Shown here: positions 33,256-41,496 of the stretch, piece after piece
Numbering within the stretch: the stretch's first letter is position 1
How the letters are laid out: every line of letters starts with the position of its first letter
Source of the DNA: Duganella radicis
GTDB taxonomy: Bacteria; Pseudomonadota; Gammaproteobacteria; Burkholderiales; Burkholderiaceae_D
Length of the DNA stretch: 64,000 nt
Assembly: GCF_009720825.1 (NCBI RefSeq)
Contig: NZ_WNKY01000002.1
Span: forward strand, 62,001-126,000
Direction: 5' to 3'
Notes under the pieces: model-generated
Database searches by the model: none
What the model was told of the DNA's origin: nothing
What the model saw: only the letters and a program-made list of their open reading frames with translations
Made by a program: the position numbers and the translations under genes

Positions 33256-33281
33256 TCAAAACGAATAGTTTTACGTTTTGA
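33256..33281. promoter_or_regulatory. Inverted repeat in the divergent ssu/sfnB intergenic region
   Basis: TCAAAACG (33256-33263), a 10-bp AT-rich spacer and CGTTTTGA (33274-33281). The 194-bp gap is strongly AT-rich and divides two sulfur operons that are usually controlled by CysB/Cbl- or SfnR-type regulators; this repeat is a candidate site. Confidence 0.4.
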
Positions 33282-33396
33282 TATGCAAAAAACCAAGCAT
33301 GATTTTTTCGAATATCAAAAGCCGGAATTCTTCGTGTACTGCGTTTGGCGCTGGATGCAATACTAAAAACACCGATATCAAGACGACGGACATACC

Positions 33397-34593
33397 ATGT
33401 CTCAAGCACTATTAAAAACGTCGCACAACCGTGCGCACGACCCGCTTCAAATCGCGGCCGAACTGGCACTGCGACTCGCCGCCAGCGCCAATGCGCGCGA
33501 CCAGGCCGGCGGCCACGCGGCGCAGGAACGCGAATGGATACGCGAATCCGGCCTGCTTACCTTGTCCATACCGGCCGCGTACGGCGGTCAGGGCGCGGAC
33601 TGGCCAACGGTCTATCAAGCGATACGCATCCTGGCCCGCGCCGACAGCGCGCTGGCCCACATCTTCGGCTTCCATCACCTGCAACTGGCGGGCATACAGC
33701 TGTATGGCACGGCCCAGCAGCAGCGCCGCTTCCTGACGCAGACGGTGGAGCAGAATCTGTTCTGGGGTAATGCCCTCAATCCGCTCGACAAGCGCACCAT
33801 CGCCAGCGATGCCGACTACGGCTTCCAATTGGACGGCGTGAAGAGTTTTTCATCCGGCTCGGTGGGTTCGGACTGGCTCACCATCTCGGCCTGGCACGAG
33901 GCGACGCAATCCGCGCTGATCGGCGTGGTGCCGACGCGCCAGCATGGCATGGCCGTGCAGGCCGACTGGGATGCCTTCGGCCAGAAGCAGACCGATAGCG
34001 GCAATGTGCATTTCACTCAGGTGTCGCTGCCTTCGACGCAGGTGCTGCAAGCGCCGGGCGTGAAACCGACCGCGCAAGCCACGCTGCGCTCGCAGGTGGC
34101 GCAGCTGATCATGGCCAATCTGTATCTCGGCATCGGCGAAGGCGCGTTCGAGGCGGCGCGCGGCTACATCGCGCAGGAGGCGCGGCCCTGGTTCGCGTCC
34201 GGCGTGGCGTCGGCTGGCGCCGATCCGCTGGTGCAGCATCGCTTCGGCCAGTTGTGGCTCAAGCTGCGGCCTGCGTCGGTGCTGGCCGATCATGCGGTGC
34301 AGGAGCTGGAGCGCTTGTTCCGTCTTGGCGCGGCGGTGACGGCGCAGCAGCGCGGCGAGCTGGCGGTGTCGGTGGCCGAAGCCAAGGTACTGGCGCACCA
34401 GGCCGGGGTGGACGTCAGCAATGAGATTTTCGAACTGACCGGCGCACGCTCGACTTCCGCCAAATTTGGTTTTGACCGGTACTGGCGCAATGTGCGCGTG
34501 CATACCCTGCACGATCCGGTCGACTACAAAATCCGCGACCTCGGACGCTATGCGCTCGACGGCACGCTGCCTGAACCTACCGCTTACTCGTAA
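33397..34593 (+). CDS. SfnB-type acyl-CoA-dehydrogenase-fold flavoprotein, sulfur acquisition
   Basis: 398 residues. Seen: the acyl-CoA dehydrogenase-like N-terminal helical domain (IRESGLLTLSIPAAYGGQGADW), middle domain (NPLDKRTIASDADYGFQLDGVKSFSSGSVGSDWLTISAW) and C-terminal helices with LTGARSTSAKFGFDRYWRNVRVHTLHDPVDYK, the H-D-P end typical of DszC/SfnB monooxygenases. Such enzymes use FMNH2 or FADH2 on organosulfur compounds or feed sulfur assimilation. First gene of an operon with MetNIQ and a luciferase-like monooxygenase; its TAA overlaps metN's ATG by 1 bp. Confidence 0.84.
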   Translation: MSQALLKTSHNRAHDPLQIAAELALRLAASANARDQAGGHAAQEREWIRESGLLTLSIPAAYGGQGADWPTVYQAIRILARADSALAHIFGFHHLQLAGIQLYGTAQQQRRFLTQTVEQNLFWGNALNPLDKRTIASDADYGFQLDGVKSFSSGSVGSDWLTISAWHEATQSALIGVVPTRQHGMAVQADWDAFGQKQTDSGNVHFTQVSLPSTQVLQAPGVKPTAQATLRSQVAQLIMANLYLGIGEGAFEAARGYIAQEARPWFASGVASAGADPLVQHRFGQLWLKLRPASVLADHAVQELERLFRLGAAVTAQQRGELAVSVAEAKVLAHQAGVDVSNEIFELTGARSTSAKFGFDRYWRNVRVHTLHDPVDYKIRDLGRYALDGTLPEPTAYS

Positions 34594-35528
34594 TGTCTAC
34601 TTCCCTGATTCGCATCGAGCATGCGAGCAAATCGTTTGGCGACTTTCAAGCGGTGCGCGATGTGTCGCTGGAGATCGGCCAAGGCGATATCTTTGGCCTG
34701 ATCGGCAAGAGCGGCGCCGGCAAGTCGACGCTGCTGCGCTTAATTAACCTGCTGGAGCGTCCGGATGAAGGCGCGATCACGGTCGATGACCGTGAATTGA
34801 CGTCGCTGTCCAAGCGCGACCTGCGCGATGCGCGAGCCAACATCGGCATGATCTTCCAGCAGTTTAATCTGCTGCAAAATGCGACGGTGTTCGACAACGT
34901 CGCCTTCCCGCTGCATATTCATGGCGGCCAGACCACATCGCAGATCGCCGCGCGCGTGGCGGATTGCCTGGAGCTGGTGGGCTTGAGCGACAAAAGCGCC
35001 AGCTATCCGGCGCAGCTGTCGGGCGGGCAGAAACAGCGCGTCGCCATCGCCCGGGCGCTGGCCAGCAAGCCGGCGGTGCTGCTGTGCGACGAGCCGACGT
35101 CCGCGCTGGACGCCGAAACCACGCGCGCGCTGCTGGCGACACTCAAGGACATCAACCACCGGCTGGAGGTAACGATCGTGATCGTCAGCCATGAGCTGGA
35201 CGTCATCGGCGAAATCTGCAACCGCGTGGCCGTGATCGAAAACGGCGCCATCGCCGAACAATTCGTCCTCGACGACGCGGCCAGCCTCGCGGCACAGCGC
35301 CGCACCGCACTCGGCCGCGAACTGGCCGCCTCCGTGGCCGCCAACGCCACCGCGCCTCTCGCCGTGCACGCGCCGTCCGCAGCCTGGCAACCCGCCACAC
35401 ATGCGACCCAACGTGCCGCCGCAGCCGCGCACGCGGACGCCGATGCGCCATCGGCCGCGCCGGCCGCCGCCAGCGCCGCCAACGCGCTAGCCGCTCTCGC
35501 CCCACTCCCGGAGACCGCCCATGTCTGA
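34593..35528 (+). CDS. metN: MetN-type methionine ABC transporter ATPase with unusual Ala-rich tail
   Basis: 311 residues. Seen: [27 protein letters not shown] (MetN-type Walker A), Q-loop [34 protein letters not shown] and VSHELDVI. After about residue 235 the C-terminus is a low-complexity Ala/His/Thr/Pro tail of some 70 residues instead of the NIL regulatory domain of E. coli MetN, so substrate trans-inhibition is probably absent. Overlaps metI by 8 bp. Confidence 0.9.
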   Translation: MSTSLIRIEHASKSFGDFQAVRDVSLEIGQGDIFGLIGKSGAGKSTLLRLINLLERPDEGAITVDDRELTSLSKRDLRDARANIGMIFQQFNLLQNATVFDNVAFPLHIHGGQTTSQIAARVADCLELVGLSDKSASYPAQLSGGQKQRVAIARALASKPAVLLCDEPTSALDAETTRALLATLKDINHRLEVTIVIVSHELDVIGEICNRVAVIENGAIAEQFVLDDAASLAAQRRTALGRELAASVAANATAPLAVHAPSAAWQPATHATQRAAAAAHADADAPSAAPAAASAANALAALAPLPETAHV

Positions 35529-36213
35529 ACTCATCTCCTCCCTGGCCGCATCGGCCAGCGCCATCCACGCCATGCTGCCTGAAATGTGGGAAGCGCTCGG
35601 CCAGACCTTGCTCATGCTGGGCATCGGCCTGTCGTCCGCAGTGCTGATCGGCGGCCCGCTGGGCATCCTGCTGTTCCTGGTCGCCGACGGCCAATCCCTG
35701 CAAAACCGCCCTGCCGCGCTGATACTGGGCTGGTTGGTGAACACCGTCCGCTCCTTCCCCTTCATCATCCTGCTGGTGGCGCTGGTGCCGTTCACGCGCG
35801 TCATCGCCGGCACCTCCATCGGCCCGCTGGCCGCCGCCGTGCCGCTCTCCTTCGCCGCCATCCCGTATTTTGCAAGGCTGGTCGAGCAAAACCTGCGCGA
35901 AGTCCCGAAAGGCGTGATCGAAGCCGCCCACGCCATGGGCGCATCGGAATTCCAGATCATCCTGCGCGTGCTGCTGGTCGAAGCCCGCTCCGGCCTGGTG
36001 CTGGCGCTGACGGTGCTGTCGATCAGCTTCCTCTCCTACTCCGCCGTGGCCGGCGTGGTGGGTGGCGGCGGCATCGGCGACCTCGCCATCCGCTACGGCT
36101 ACTACCGCTTCGAAACCGACATCATGGTCGCCACCGTGGCCATCCTGATCCTGATGGTGCAGCTGATCCAGTTCACCGGCAACCGCATCGCCAAACGCAT
36201 CGACAAACGCTAA
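35521..36213 (+). CDS. metI: MetI-type methionine ABC transporter permease
   Basis: 230 residues, five or so membrane segments, with the MetI signature [38 protein letters not shown] and [32 protein letters not shown]. Inner-membrane partner of MetN and MetQ. The context suggests methionine or another organosulfur substrate such as methionine sulfoxide or a sulfonate. Confidence 0.92.
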   Translation: MSELISSLAASASAIHAMLPEMWEALGQTLLMLGIGLSSAVLIGGPLGILLFLVADGQSLQNRPAALILGWLVNTVRSFPFIILLVALVPFTRVIAGTSIGPLAAAVPLSFAAIPYFARLVEQNLREVPKGVIEAAHAMGASEFQIILRVLLVEARSGLVLALTVLSISFLSYSAVAGVVGGGGIGDLAIRYGYYRFETDIMVATVAILILMVQLIQFTGNRIAKRIDKR

Positions 36214-36228
36214 CCAAGGAAACACCAC

Positions 36229-37041
36229 ATGAACACCCGCCGCAACCTGCTGCTGGCCGCGATCGCCGCCACCGTCAGCATCAACGCCTACGCCAAAGAC
36301 CCGAAAGAACTGGTGATCGGCACCAGCTCCGGCCCGTACGCCGACCAGGTCAAGCTGGGCATCAAGCCTATCCTCGAAAAGCAGGGCTACAAAGTCAAGC
36401 TGGTGGAATTCAACGACTACATCCAGCCCAACTTCGCGCTGGCCGAAGGCTCGCTGGACGCCAACATCTTCCAGCACATCATCTACCTGAACAAATTCTC
36501 GGCCGACCACAAACTGGCCCTGTCGGAACTGATCAAGATCCCGACCGCGCCGATCGCCATCTACCGCAAAAAGCACAAAACGCTCAACGATGTCAAAGAA
36601 GGCGCCACCGTCGCCCTGCCGAACGACCCAACCAACCAGGCGCGCGCGCTGGTGCTGCTGGACCAATTGGGCTGGATCAAACTGCGTGAGAAAACCGATC
36701 CAATCAAGGCATCGGAAAAAGACGTCGTCGCCAACATCAAAAAAATCAAGCTGCTACCGCTGGAAGCCGCACAGCTGCCACGCTCCTTGCAAGACGCCGA
36801 CTACTCCTTCGTCAATGGTAACTACGCACTGGCTTCCGGCCTGAAACTGAAAGATGCACTGATCACCGAGAAAATCTCGCCGGCCTACGCCAACCTGGTG
36901 GCCGTGCGCACCGCCGACAAGGACAAGCAATTCGCCAAGGACATCGCCGCCGCCTACCGCTCGCGCGAATTCCTGGAAGTCACCAACAAACACTTCGCCG
37001 ATTACGCCAAGACCGACTACCAGCTCGCGCTGGAAAAGTAA
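36229..37041 (+). CDS. metQ: MetQ-type (NlpA family) substrate-binding protein
   Basis: 270 residues, AAGGAAA upstream. Seen: signal peptide ending INAYA-K and the NlpA/MetQ pattern LVIGTSSGPYADQVKLGIKPILEKQGYKVKLVEFNDYIQPNFALAEGSLDANIFQH. There is no lipobox Cys, so it is a soluble periplasmic protein rather than a lipoprotein as in E. coli. The TAA overlaps the next gene's ATG by 1 bp. Confidence 0.92.
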   Translation: MNTRRNLLLAAIAATVSINAYAKDPKELVIGTSSGPYADQVKLGIKPILEKQGYKVKLVEFNDYIQPNFALAEGSLDANIFQHIIYLNKFSADHKLALSELIKIPTAPIAIYRKKHKTLNDVKEGATVALPNDPTNQARALVLLDQLGWIKLREKTDPIKASEKDVVANIKKIKLLPLEAAQLPRSLQDADYSFVNGNYALASGLKLKDALITEKISPAYANLVAVRTADKDKQFAKDIAAAYRSREFLEVTNKHFADYAKTDYQLALEK

Positions 37042-38378
37042 TGCCGAAACTCATACGCTTCAACGCTTTTCAAATGAACACGGTGAGTCACCAGTCGCCA
37101 GGGCTGTGGACTCACCCACGCAACGACAGCCACCGCTACACCGATCCGGATTACTGGACCGAACTGGCGCAACTGCTGGAGCGCGGCCTGTTCGACGCCA
37201 TCTTTCTGGCCGACGTGCTGGGCGCCTACGACGTCTATCAGGGCAGCGCCGATGCCGCCCTGCGGCACGCCGTGCAGACGCCGCTCAACGACCCGCTGGC
37301 ACTGGTGCCGCTGATGTCGCAGGTCACCACCCATCTTGGCTTTGGCGTCACCTGCGCGCTGACGTATGAACATCCCTACACCTTCGCCCGCCGCATGTCG
37401 ACGCTGGACCACCTGACGCGCGGGCGCATCGGCTGGAACATCGTCACCGGATACCTCGACAGCGCCGCCCGCAACCTCGGACTGGACCAGCAGCTAAGCC
37501 ACGACGAGCGCTACGACCTCGCCGATGAATACATGGAAGTGGTCTACAAACTGTGGGAGAAAAGCTGGGACGATGACGCGGTGGTCAACGACAAAGAGCG
37601 TGGCGTGTACGCCGAACCGTCGCGCATCCACCCGATAGCGCACGAAGGCAAATACTTCAAGGTGCCCGGCTTCCACCTGTGCGAACCATCGCCGCAGCGC
37701 ACGCCCTTGCTGTACCAGGCTGGCACCTCGCCGCGCGGCACGGCGTTCGCGGCAAAACATGCCGAGTGCACCTTCGTCAGCGGCCCGAGTATCCGCGTGG
37801 TGAAAAAATACGCCGACGACCTGCGTGCCGCCGCGTGCGCGGCCGGCCGCGATGGCGACGAGCTGAAAATCTACGCGCAAGCGCTGATCATCACCGCGCC
37901 TGGCGAAGACGAAGCACGCGCCAGGCATGAAGAATACAAGCGCCATATCGACATCGAAGCGGCGTTGGCGCTGTTATCCGGCTGGACCGGGGTCGATTTC
38001 AGCCAATTCCCGCTGGACGCGACGATTGAATACATCGACTCCGATGCCGGGCGCTCGGCGCTGGCCTCCTTCAGCGCCGCGGATCCGAATCGCAAATGGA
38101 CCGTGCGCGAGGCGGCCGAATTCATCGGCCTGGGCGGGCGTGGCCCGGTGCTGGTGGGCGACCCGAAGCAAGTGGCCGACCAACTCGAAATGTGGCAAGA
38201 CGAAACCGGCATCGACGGCTTCAATCTCGCCTACGCCATCGCCCACGAAAGCATGCGCGACGTGGTCGACCTGATCGTCCCCGAACTTCAAAAACGGGGC
38301 CGCTATCGCACCGAATACACCGCCGGCACCCTGCGCGAAAAAATCCGGGGTCAGGTCCTCCATTTCTACACGGGCTGA
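37041..38378 (+). CDS. NtaA/SnaA/DszA-family FMN-dependent monooxygenase
   Basis: 445 residues. Seen: RFNAFQMNTVSHQSPGLWTHPRNDSHRYTDPDYWTELAQLLERG (the NtaA/DszA start), FDAIFLADVLGAYDVYQG and RGRIGWNIVTGYLDSAARNLG, all diagnostic of class-C flavin monooxygenases that need reduced FMN from a separate reductase such as SsuE. In a sulfur operon it probably oxidises a sulfone, sulfonate or thioether. Oddity: the last 11 codons lie in one arm of a 30-bp inverted repeat (38344-38426), so the native C-terminus may have been replaced. Confidence 0.88.
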   Translation: MPKLIRFNAFQMNTVSHQSPGLWTHPRNDSHRYTDPDYWTELAQLLERGLFDAIFLADVLGAYDVYQGSADAALRHAVQTPLNDPLALVPLMSQVTTHLGFGVTCALTYEHPYTFARRMSTLDHLTRGRIGWNIVTGYLDSAARNLGLDQQLSHDERYDLADEYMEVVYKLWEKSWDDDAVVNDKERGVYAEPSRIHPIAHEGKYFKVPGFHLCEPSPQRTPLLYQAGTSPRGTAFAAKHAECTFVSGPSIRVVKKYADDLRAAACAAGRDGDELKIYAQALIITAPGEDEARARHEEYKRHIDIEAALALLSGWTGVDFSQFPLDATIEYIDSDAGRSALASFSAADPNRKWTVREAAEFIGLGGRGPVLVGDPKQVADQLEMWQDETGIDGFNLAYAIAHESMRDVVDLIVPELQKRGRYRTEYTAGTLREKIRGQVLHFYTG

Positions 38379-38426
38379 TCCGTTACACGGTCGAGGCCGT
38401 GTAGAAATGGAGGACCTGACCCCGGA
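38344..38426. repeat. 30-bp perfect inverted repeat with 23-bp loop, REP-like
   Basis: Arms 38344-38373 and 38397-38426 are exact reverse complements, including GGGGTCAGGTCC and the pairing GGACCTGACCCC. One arm supplies the end of the monooxygenase gene; the other lies 3 bp before the convergent serine acetyltransferase stop. It would serve as a bidirectional terminator; the size and the GGGGTCAGG motif resemble REP elements mobilised by RAYT transposases, but no such transposase is in the window. Confidence 0.75.
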
Positions 38427-38429
38427 GTT

Positions 38430-39353
38430 TCAATCGTTGCGCATCTGAGCCTGGGACACGTTGCTAGATGGCGGCACGCTTTGCGTCAGCCACACGTTAC
38501 CGCCAATGGTCGATCCCGCGCCGATGGTGATGCGGCCCAGGATCGTGGCGCCGGCGTAAATCACCACGTCGTCCTCCACAATCGGGTGGCGCGGCACGCC
38601 TTTAATCAGCGCGCCCTGCTCGTCCGCCGGGAAGCGCTTGGCGCCCAGCGTGACGTGCTGGTACAGGCGCACGCGCTGGCCGATGATGGCGGTCTCGCCA
38701 ATCACCACGCCGGTGCCATGGTCGATGAAGAAGCTGCCGCCGATCTGCGCCGCCGGGTGGATGTCGATCCCGGTCATCGAGTGGGCGATGTCGGAAATCA
38801 GCCGCGCCAGAAACGGCGAGCCGAGACGGTGCAGACTGTGCGCCAAGCGATAATACAAAATCGCGATGGTGCCCGGATAGCACAGCATGATTTCGGCCAC
38901 CGAGGTCGCCGCCGGGTCGCCGGAAAACGCCGCCAGCACGTCGGACACCAGCAGGGCCCGCACTTCCGGCAGGCTGGCCGCGAACTGGCGCGTGATGTCG
39001 TGCGCCTGCTTCGTCAGCGCTTCTTCATCCGGCACCGCCTCCTCCGCCGAAAACTGCAAACCACGCCGCACCTGCTCCGCCAGACGGTTCAACGTGGTGT
39101 TCAGCGTATCGCCGACAAAGAAGTCGATGCTCTCGTCGGTGAGGTTGGGACGGCCGTAATGGGTCGGGAACAGCACCGCCTGCAAGCCGTTGACGATGGT
39201 GGTGAGCGCATCGCGCGACGGCAGCTCGCGCACGCGGCCATGGTGACGGATGTTGTGGGTCGCCTCGCGCGACACGCGCAACTGCTCGATCACACTGCCG
39301 AGGTTCCAGTGCGAAGGTTTGACGGAGGTGCCGTCAAAGGTATCTATGGTCAT
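38430..39353 (-). CDS. epsC: Serine O-acetyltransferase, EpsC/CysE type
   Basis: 307 residues from ATG 39353. Seen: an N-terminal helical region and the left-handed beta-helix GIDIHPAAQIGGSFFIDHGTGVVIGETAIIGQRVRLYQHVTLGAKRFPADEQGALIKGVPRHPIVEDDVVIYAGATILGRITIG, with the catalytic His of DHGTGVVIGE. Makes O-acetylserine for cysteine synthesis, which fits the sulfur island. Ends 3 bp from the inverted repeat; divergent from the Bcr/CflA gene. Confidence 0.9.
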   Translation of the reverse strand: MTIDTFDGTSVKPSHWNLGSVIEQLRVSREATHNIRHHGRVRELPSRDALTTIVNGLQAVLFPTHYGRPNLTDESIDFFVGDTLNTTLNRLAEQVRRGLQFSAEEAVPDEEALTKQAHDITRQFAASLPEVRALLVSDVLAAFSGDPAATSVAEIMLCYPGTIAILYYRLAHSLHRLGSPFLARLISDIAHSMTGIDIHPAAQIGGSFFIDHGTGVVIGETAIIGQRVRLYQHVTLGAKRFPADEQGALIKGVPRHPIVEDDVVIYAGATILGRITIGAGSTIGGNVWLTQSVPPSSNVSQAQMRND

Positions 39354-39405
39354 GATTTGTCGAATATCGCGTAAAATGCCGGGTCCTACGAAGAATACGC
39401 GATTC

Positions 39406-40590
39406 ATGAATATTTTGCTGACGCTGCTGCTGGCCGGCCTTTCCATGGTCGGCCCGCTGGCCATTGATACCTATCTGCCGTCCTTCCCCGCCATCACGCA
39501 GGCCTTCGACGCCAGCCCGATGCTGGTGCAGCAGACGCTGTCGATGTTCCTGTTCTGCTTTGCCTTCATGATGCTGTTCTACGGCACGCTGTCCGACTCC
39601 TTCGGCCGCCGCCCGGTGATTATCGTCTCGCTGGTGCTGTACATTGCGGCGTCGGTGGTGGCGGCGCTGGCGCAGTCCATCGGCGTGCTGCTGGCCTGCC
39701 GCATCGTGCAGGGCCTGGCCGCCGGCGCCGGCTCCGTGGTGGGCCGCGCCATCGTGCAGGACCGCTTCACCGGCGCCGAGGCGCAGAAGATCCTGGCGAA
39801 TATCATGATGGTATTCGGCCTGGCGCCGGCCATCGCGCCGGTACTGGGCGGCTGGCTGCAAGTGAGCTTCGGCTGGCGTTCGATCTTCTGGTTCCTCAGC
39901 GCCTTCGGCATCCTGATGCTGGTGGCGGTGCAGCGCGCGCTGCCGGAAAGCCTGGCCGTCAAGGACCGCCACCCGTTCCACCTCGGCGTGATCGCCAAAA
40001 ACTACTGGAAGGTGCTGTGCCATCACCACTTCCTGCTGCTGTCGGTGGCCGTCGGCATGTGCTTTGCGGGCGTGGCGCTGTACATCGGCTCCGCCGCCTA
40101 CTTCGTGATGAACATCCTGCATCTGCCGGAAACCGCTTTCGCGTGGATGTTCGTGCCGCTGATCAGCGGCATGGTGATCGGCTCCGCGCTGTCGGGCAAA
40201 TTCGCCCACAAGTTTTCGCGCAAGGGCCAGGTGTGGCTGGGCTTTGCGGTGATGATTACGGCCGGCGTGATCAACGTCGCCTACAACGCCGCCTTCGTCG
40301 CCGCCGTGCCGTGGGCGGTGATGCCGCTGTTTATCTACTCCTTCGGCCTGGCGCTGGCCATGACGCCACTGTCGCTGATCGCGCTGGAGTACTTCCCGAA
40401 CAATAGCGGGCTGGCGGCCTCGATGCAGTCCTTCATCCAGATGCTGCTGTTCGCGCTGGTGTCAGGCCTGGTGGCGCCGCTGCTGTTCGACAGTGCCCTG
40501 AATCTGGCCTGGGGCGTGCTGGCCAGCCTGATACTGAGCGTGATCGCCTGGCTGCTGGCGCAAGCCGGCAAGCCGGTCATCCACGACTAA
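39406..40590 (+). CDS. Bcr/CflA-family multidrug efflux MFS transporter
   Basis: 394 residues, 12 membrane segments. Start 39406 gives the family's usual N-terminus (LLLAGLSMVGPLAIDTYLPSFPAITQAF); upstream in-frame codons fall in the promoter. Seen: LSDSFGRRPVIIVSL (motif A), RIVQGLAAGAGSVVGRAIVQDRF (motif C region). Proton-driven export of bicyclomycin, chloramphenicol or small metabolites; some relatives export cysteine pathway intermediates, which would fit the neighbouring epsC, but that is speculation. A -10-like TAAAAT is at 39372-39377. Confidence 0.9.
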   Translation: MNILLTLLLAGLSMVGPLAIDTYLPSFPAITQAFDASPMLVQQTLSMFLFCFAFMMLFYGTLSDSFGRRPVIIVSLVLYIAASVVAALAQSIGVLLACRIVQGLAAGAGSVVGRAIVQDRFTGAEAQKILANIMMVFGLAPAIAPVLGGWLQVSFGWRSIFWFLSAFGILMLVAVQRALPESLAVKDRHPFHLGVIAKNYWKVLCHHHFLLLSVAVGMCFAGVALYIGSAAYFVMNILHLPETAFAWMFVPLISGMVIGSALSGKFAHKFSRKGQVWLGFAVMITAGVINVAYNAAFVAAVPWAVMPLFIYSFGLALAMTPLSLIALEYFPNNSGLAASMQSFIQMLLFALVSGLVAPLLFDSALNLAWGVLASLILSVIAWLLAQAGKPVIHD

Positions 40591-40591
40591 A

Positions 40592-40843
40592 TCAGGGCCA
40601 GGGGGCGGGATTCAGGTCGATATACTGCGCCCCGCCCTGCTCCGGCTCGCGCTCCGCCGGCGGCCGCGAAGGCGCCTGCGCCGGATTGCGCAACCCCAGT
40701 ATCTCCTTGCGCGCTTCGACAAAATCTGCGCTGGACAGCGGATGTTCTTTGTCCGGCCAATTTTCCACCGCCCACGCCTGCAACTGCTCAAACCTCTGCC
40801 ATAGCTCGCTGATAAAGCGGCGGCGCTCATCTTCCTGATCCAT
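40592..40843 (-). CDS. Small hypothetical protein
   Basis: 83 residues from ATG 40843 with GGGAGG upstream; a longer start at 40909 would overlap the divergent promoter. Contains DERRRFISELWQRFEQLQAWAVENWPD, an amphipathic helix rich in Trp, and an acidic/proline-rich C-terminus. Family not recognised; convergent with the Bcr/CflA gene. Confidence 0.6.
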   Translation of the reverse strand: MDQEDERRRFISELWQRFEQLQAWAVENWPDKEHPLSSADFVEARKEILGLRNPAQAPSRPPAEREPEQGGAQYIDLNPAPWP

Positions 40844-40932
40844 ACGGCCTCCCTCGGTCTGCCGCCAGTCTGCCAGCGCCCGTCCTGCGGCGTCGGTACG
40901 CAAGTTCACGCACGAGCATGTAAAATAGCCGG

Positions 40933-41385
40933 ATGCGCCTCACATCCTTTACCGATTACACCCTGCGTACGCTGCTCTATCTGGCAGCCAATCGGGATCG
41001 ACTGGTCACCATCCAGGACATCGCCGACCTGCACGTGATATCAAAAAATCACTTGATGAAGGTAGTGTATCAGCTGGGCTTGTCCGGACTGGTGGAGACG
41101 GTGCGCGGCCGCAATGGCGGCCTGCGGCTGGCGAAAGAGCCGAAAGAGATCAACATCGGCGCGTTGGTGCGCAGCACCGAGACCGATTTCTTCATGGCCG
41201 AATGCTTCGACCGCGAAGCCGACACCTGCCCCCTCACGCCCAACTGCAAGCTGAAACACACGCTGAACGACGCCACCCGCGCCTTCCTCGCCGTGCTGGA
41301 TCAGCAAACGCTGGAAGACATGCTGCCCGCCACCGGGCCGGAGAGCAAGCCGGTCCGCATCATGCGGATGTCGGCAAAAAAATAA
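40933..41385 (+). CDS. nsrR: Rrf2-family regulator, NsrR-like
   Basis: 150 residues. Seen: MRLTSFTDYTLRTLLYLAAN (NsrR start), winged HTH with VISKNHLMKVVYQLGLSGLVETVRGRNGGLRLA, and three Cys at 91, 99 and 105 (ECFDREADTCPLTPNC), the iron-sulfur ligands of NO-sensing NsrR. Represses nitrosative stress genes until its cluster reacts with NO. No ribosome binding site; TAAAAT at 40921-40926 ends 6 bp before the ATG, so probably a leaderless mRNA. No hmp or norB target gene lies next to it. Confidence 0.86.
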   Translation: MRLTSFTDYTLRTLLYLAANRDRLVTIQDIADLHVISKNHLMKVVYQLGLSGLVETVRGRNGGLRLAKEPKEINIGALVRSTETDFFMAECFDREADTCPLTPNCKLKHTLNDATRAFLAVLDQQTLEDMLPATGPESKPVRIMRMSAKK

Positions 41386-41395
41386 CTGGCCGTTG

Positions 41396-41424
41396 TCCTA
41401 CTGGATCAGATAACCGCGTCCTAC
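41396..41424 (+). promoter_or_regulatory. Tandem TCCTAC boxes, 23 bp apart, upstream of the dehydrogenase gene
   Basis: TCCTAC at 41396-41401 and 41419-41424, separated by 17 bp exactly as at 3264-3292. The second box ends 72 bp before the start codon. Candidate alternative promoter or activator site. Confidence 0.4.
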
Positions 41425-41496
41425 GCGGCCGACTCCGCAACACGCGCATCATGGTGCTTCCGTCTATTGAAGGTAGGCCTGAGCTGAGGAGGCATT

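Noticed and set aside
35203..36666. A 487-codon minus-strand frame over metN, metI and metQ
   Set aside because: Composition (His/Asp/Gly/Gln-rich repeats) is typical of antisense to a GC-rich coding region; no ribosome binding site.
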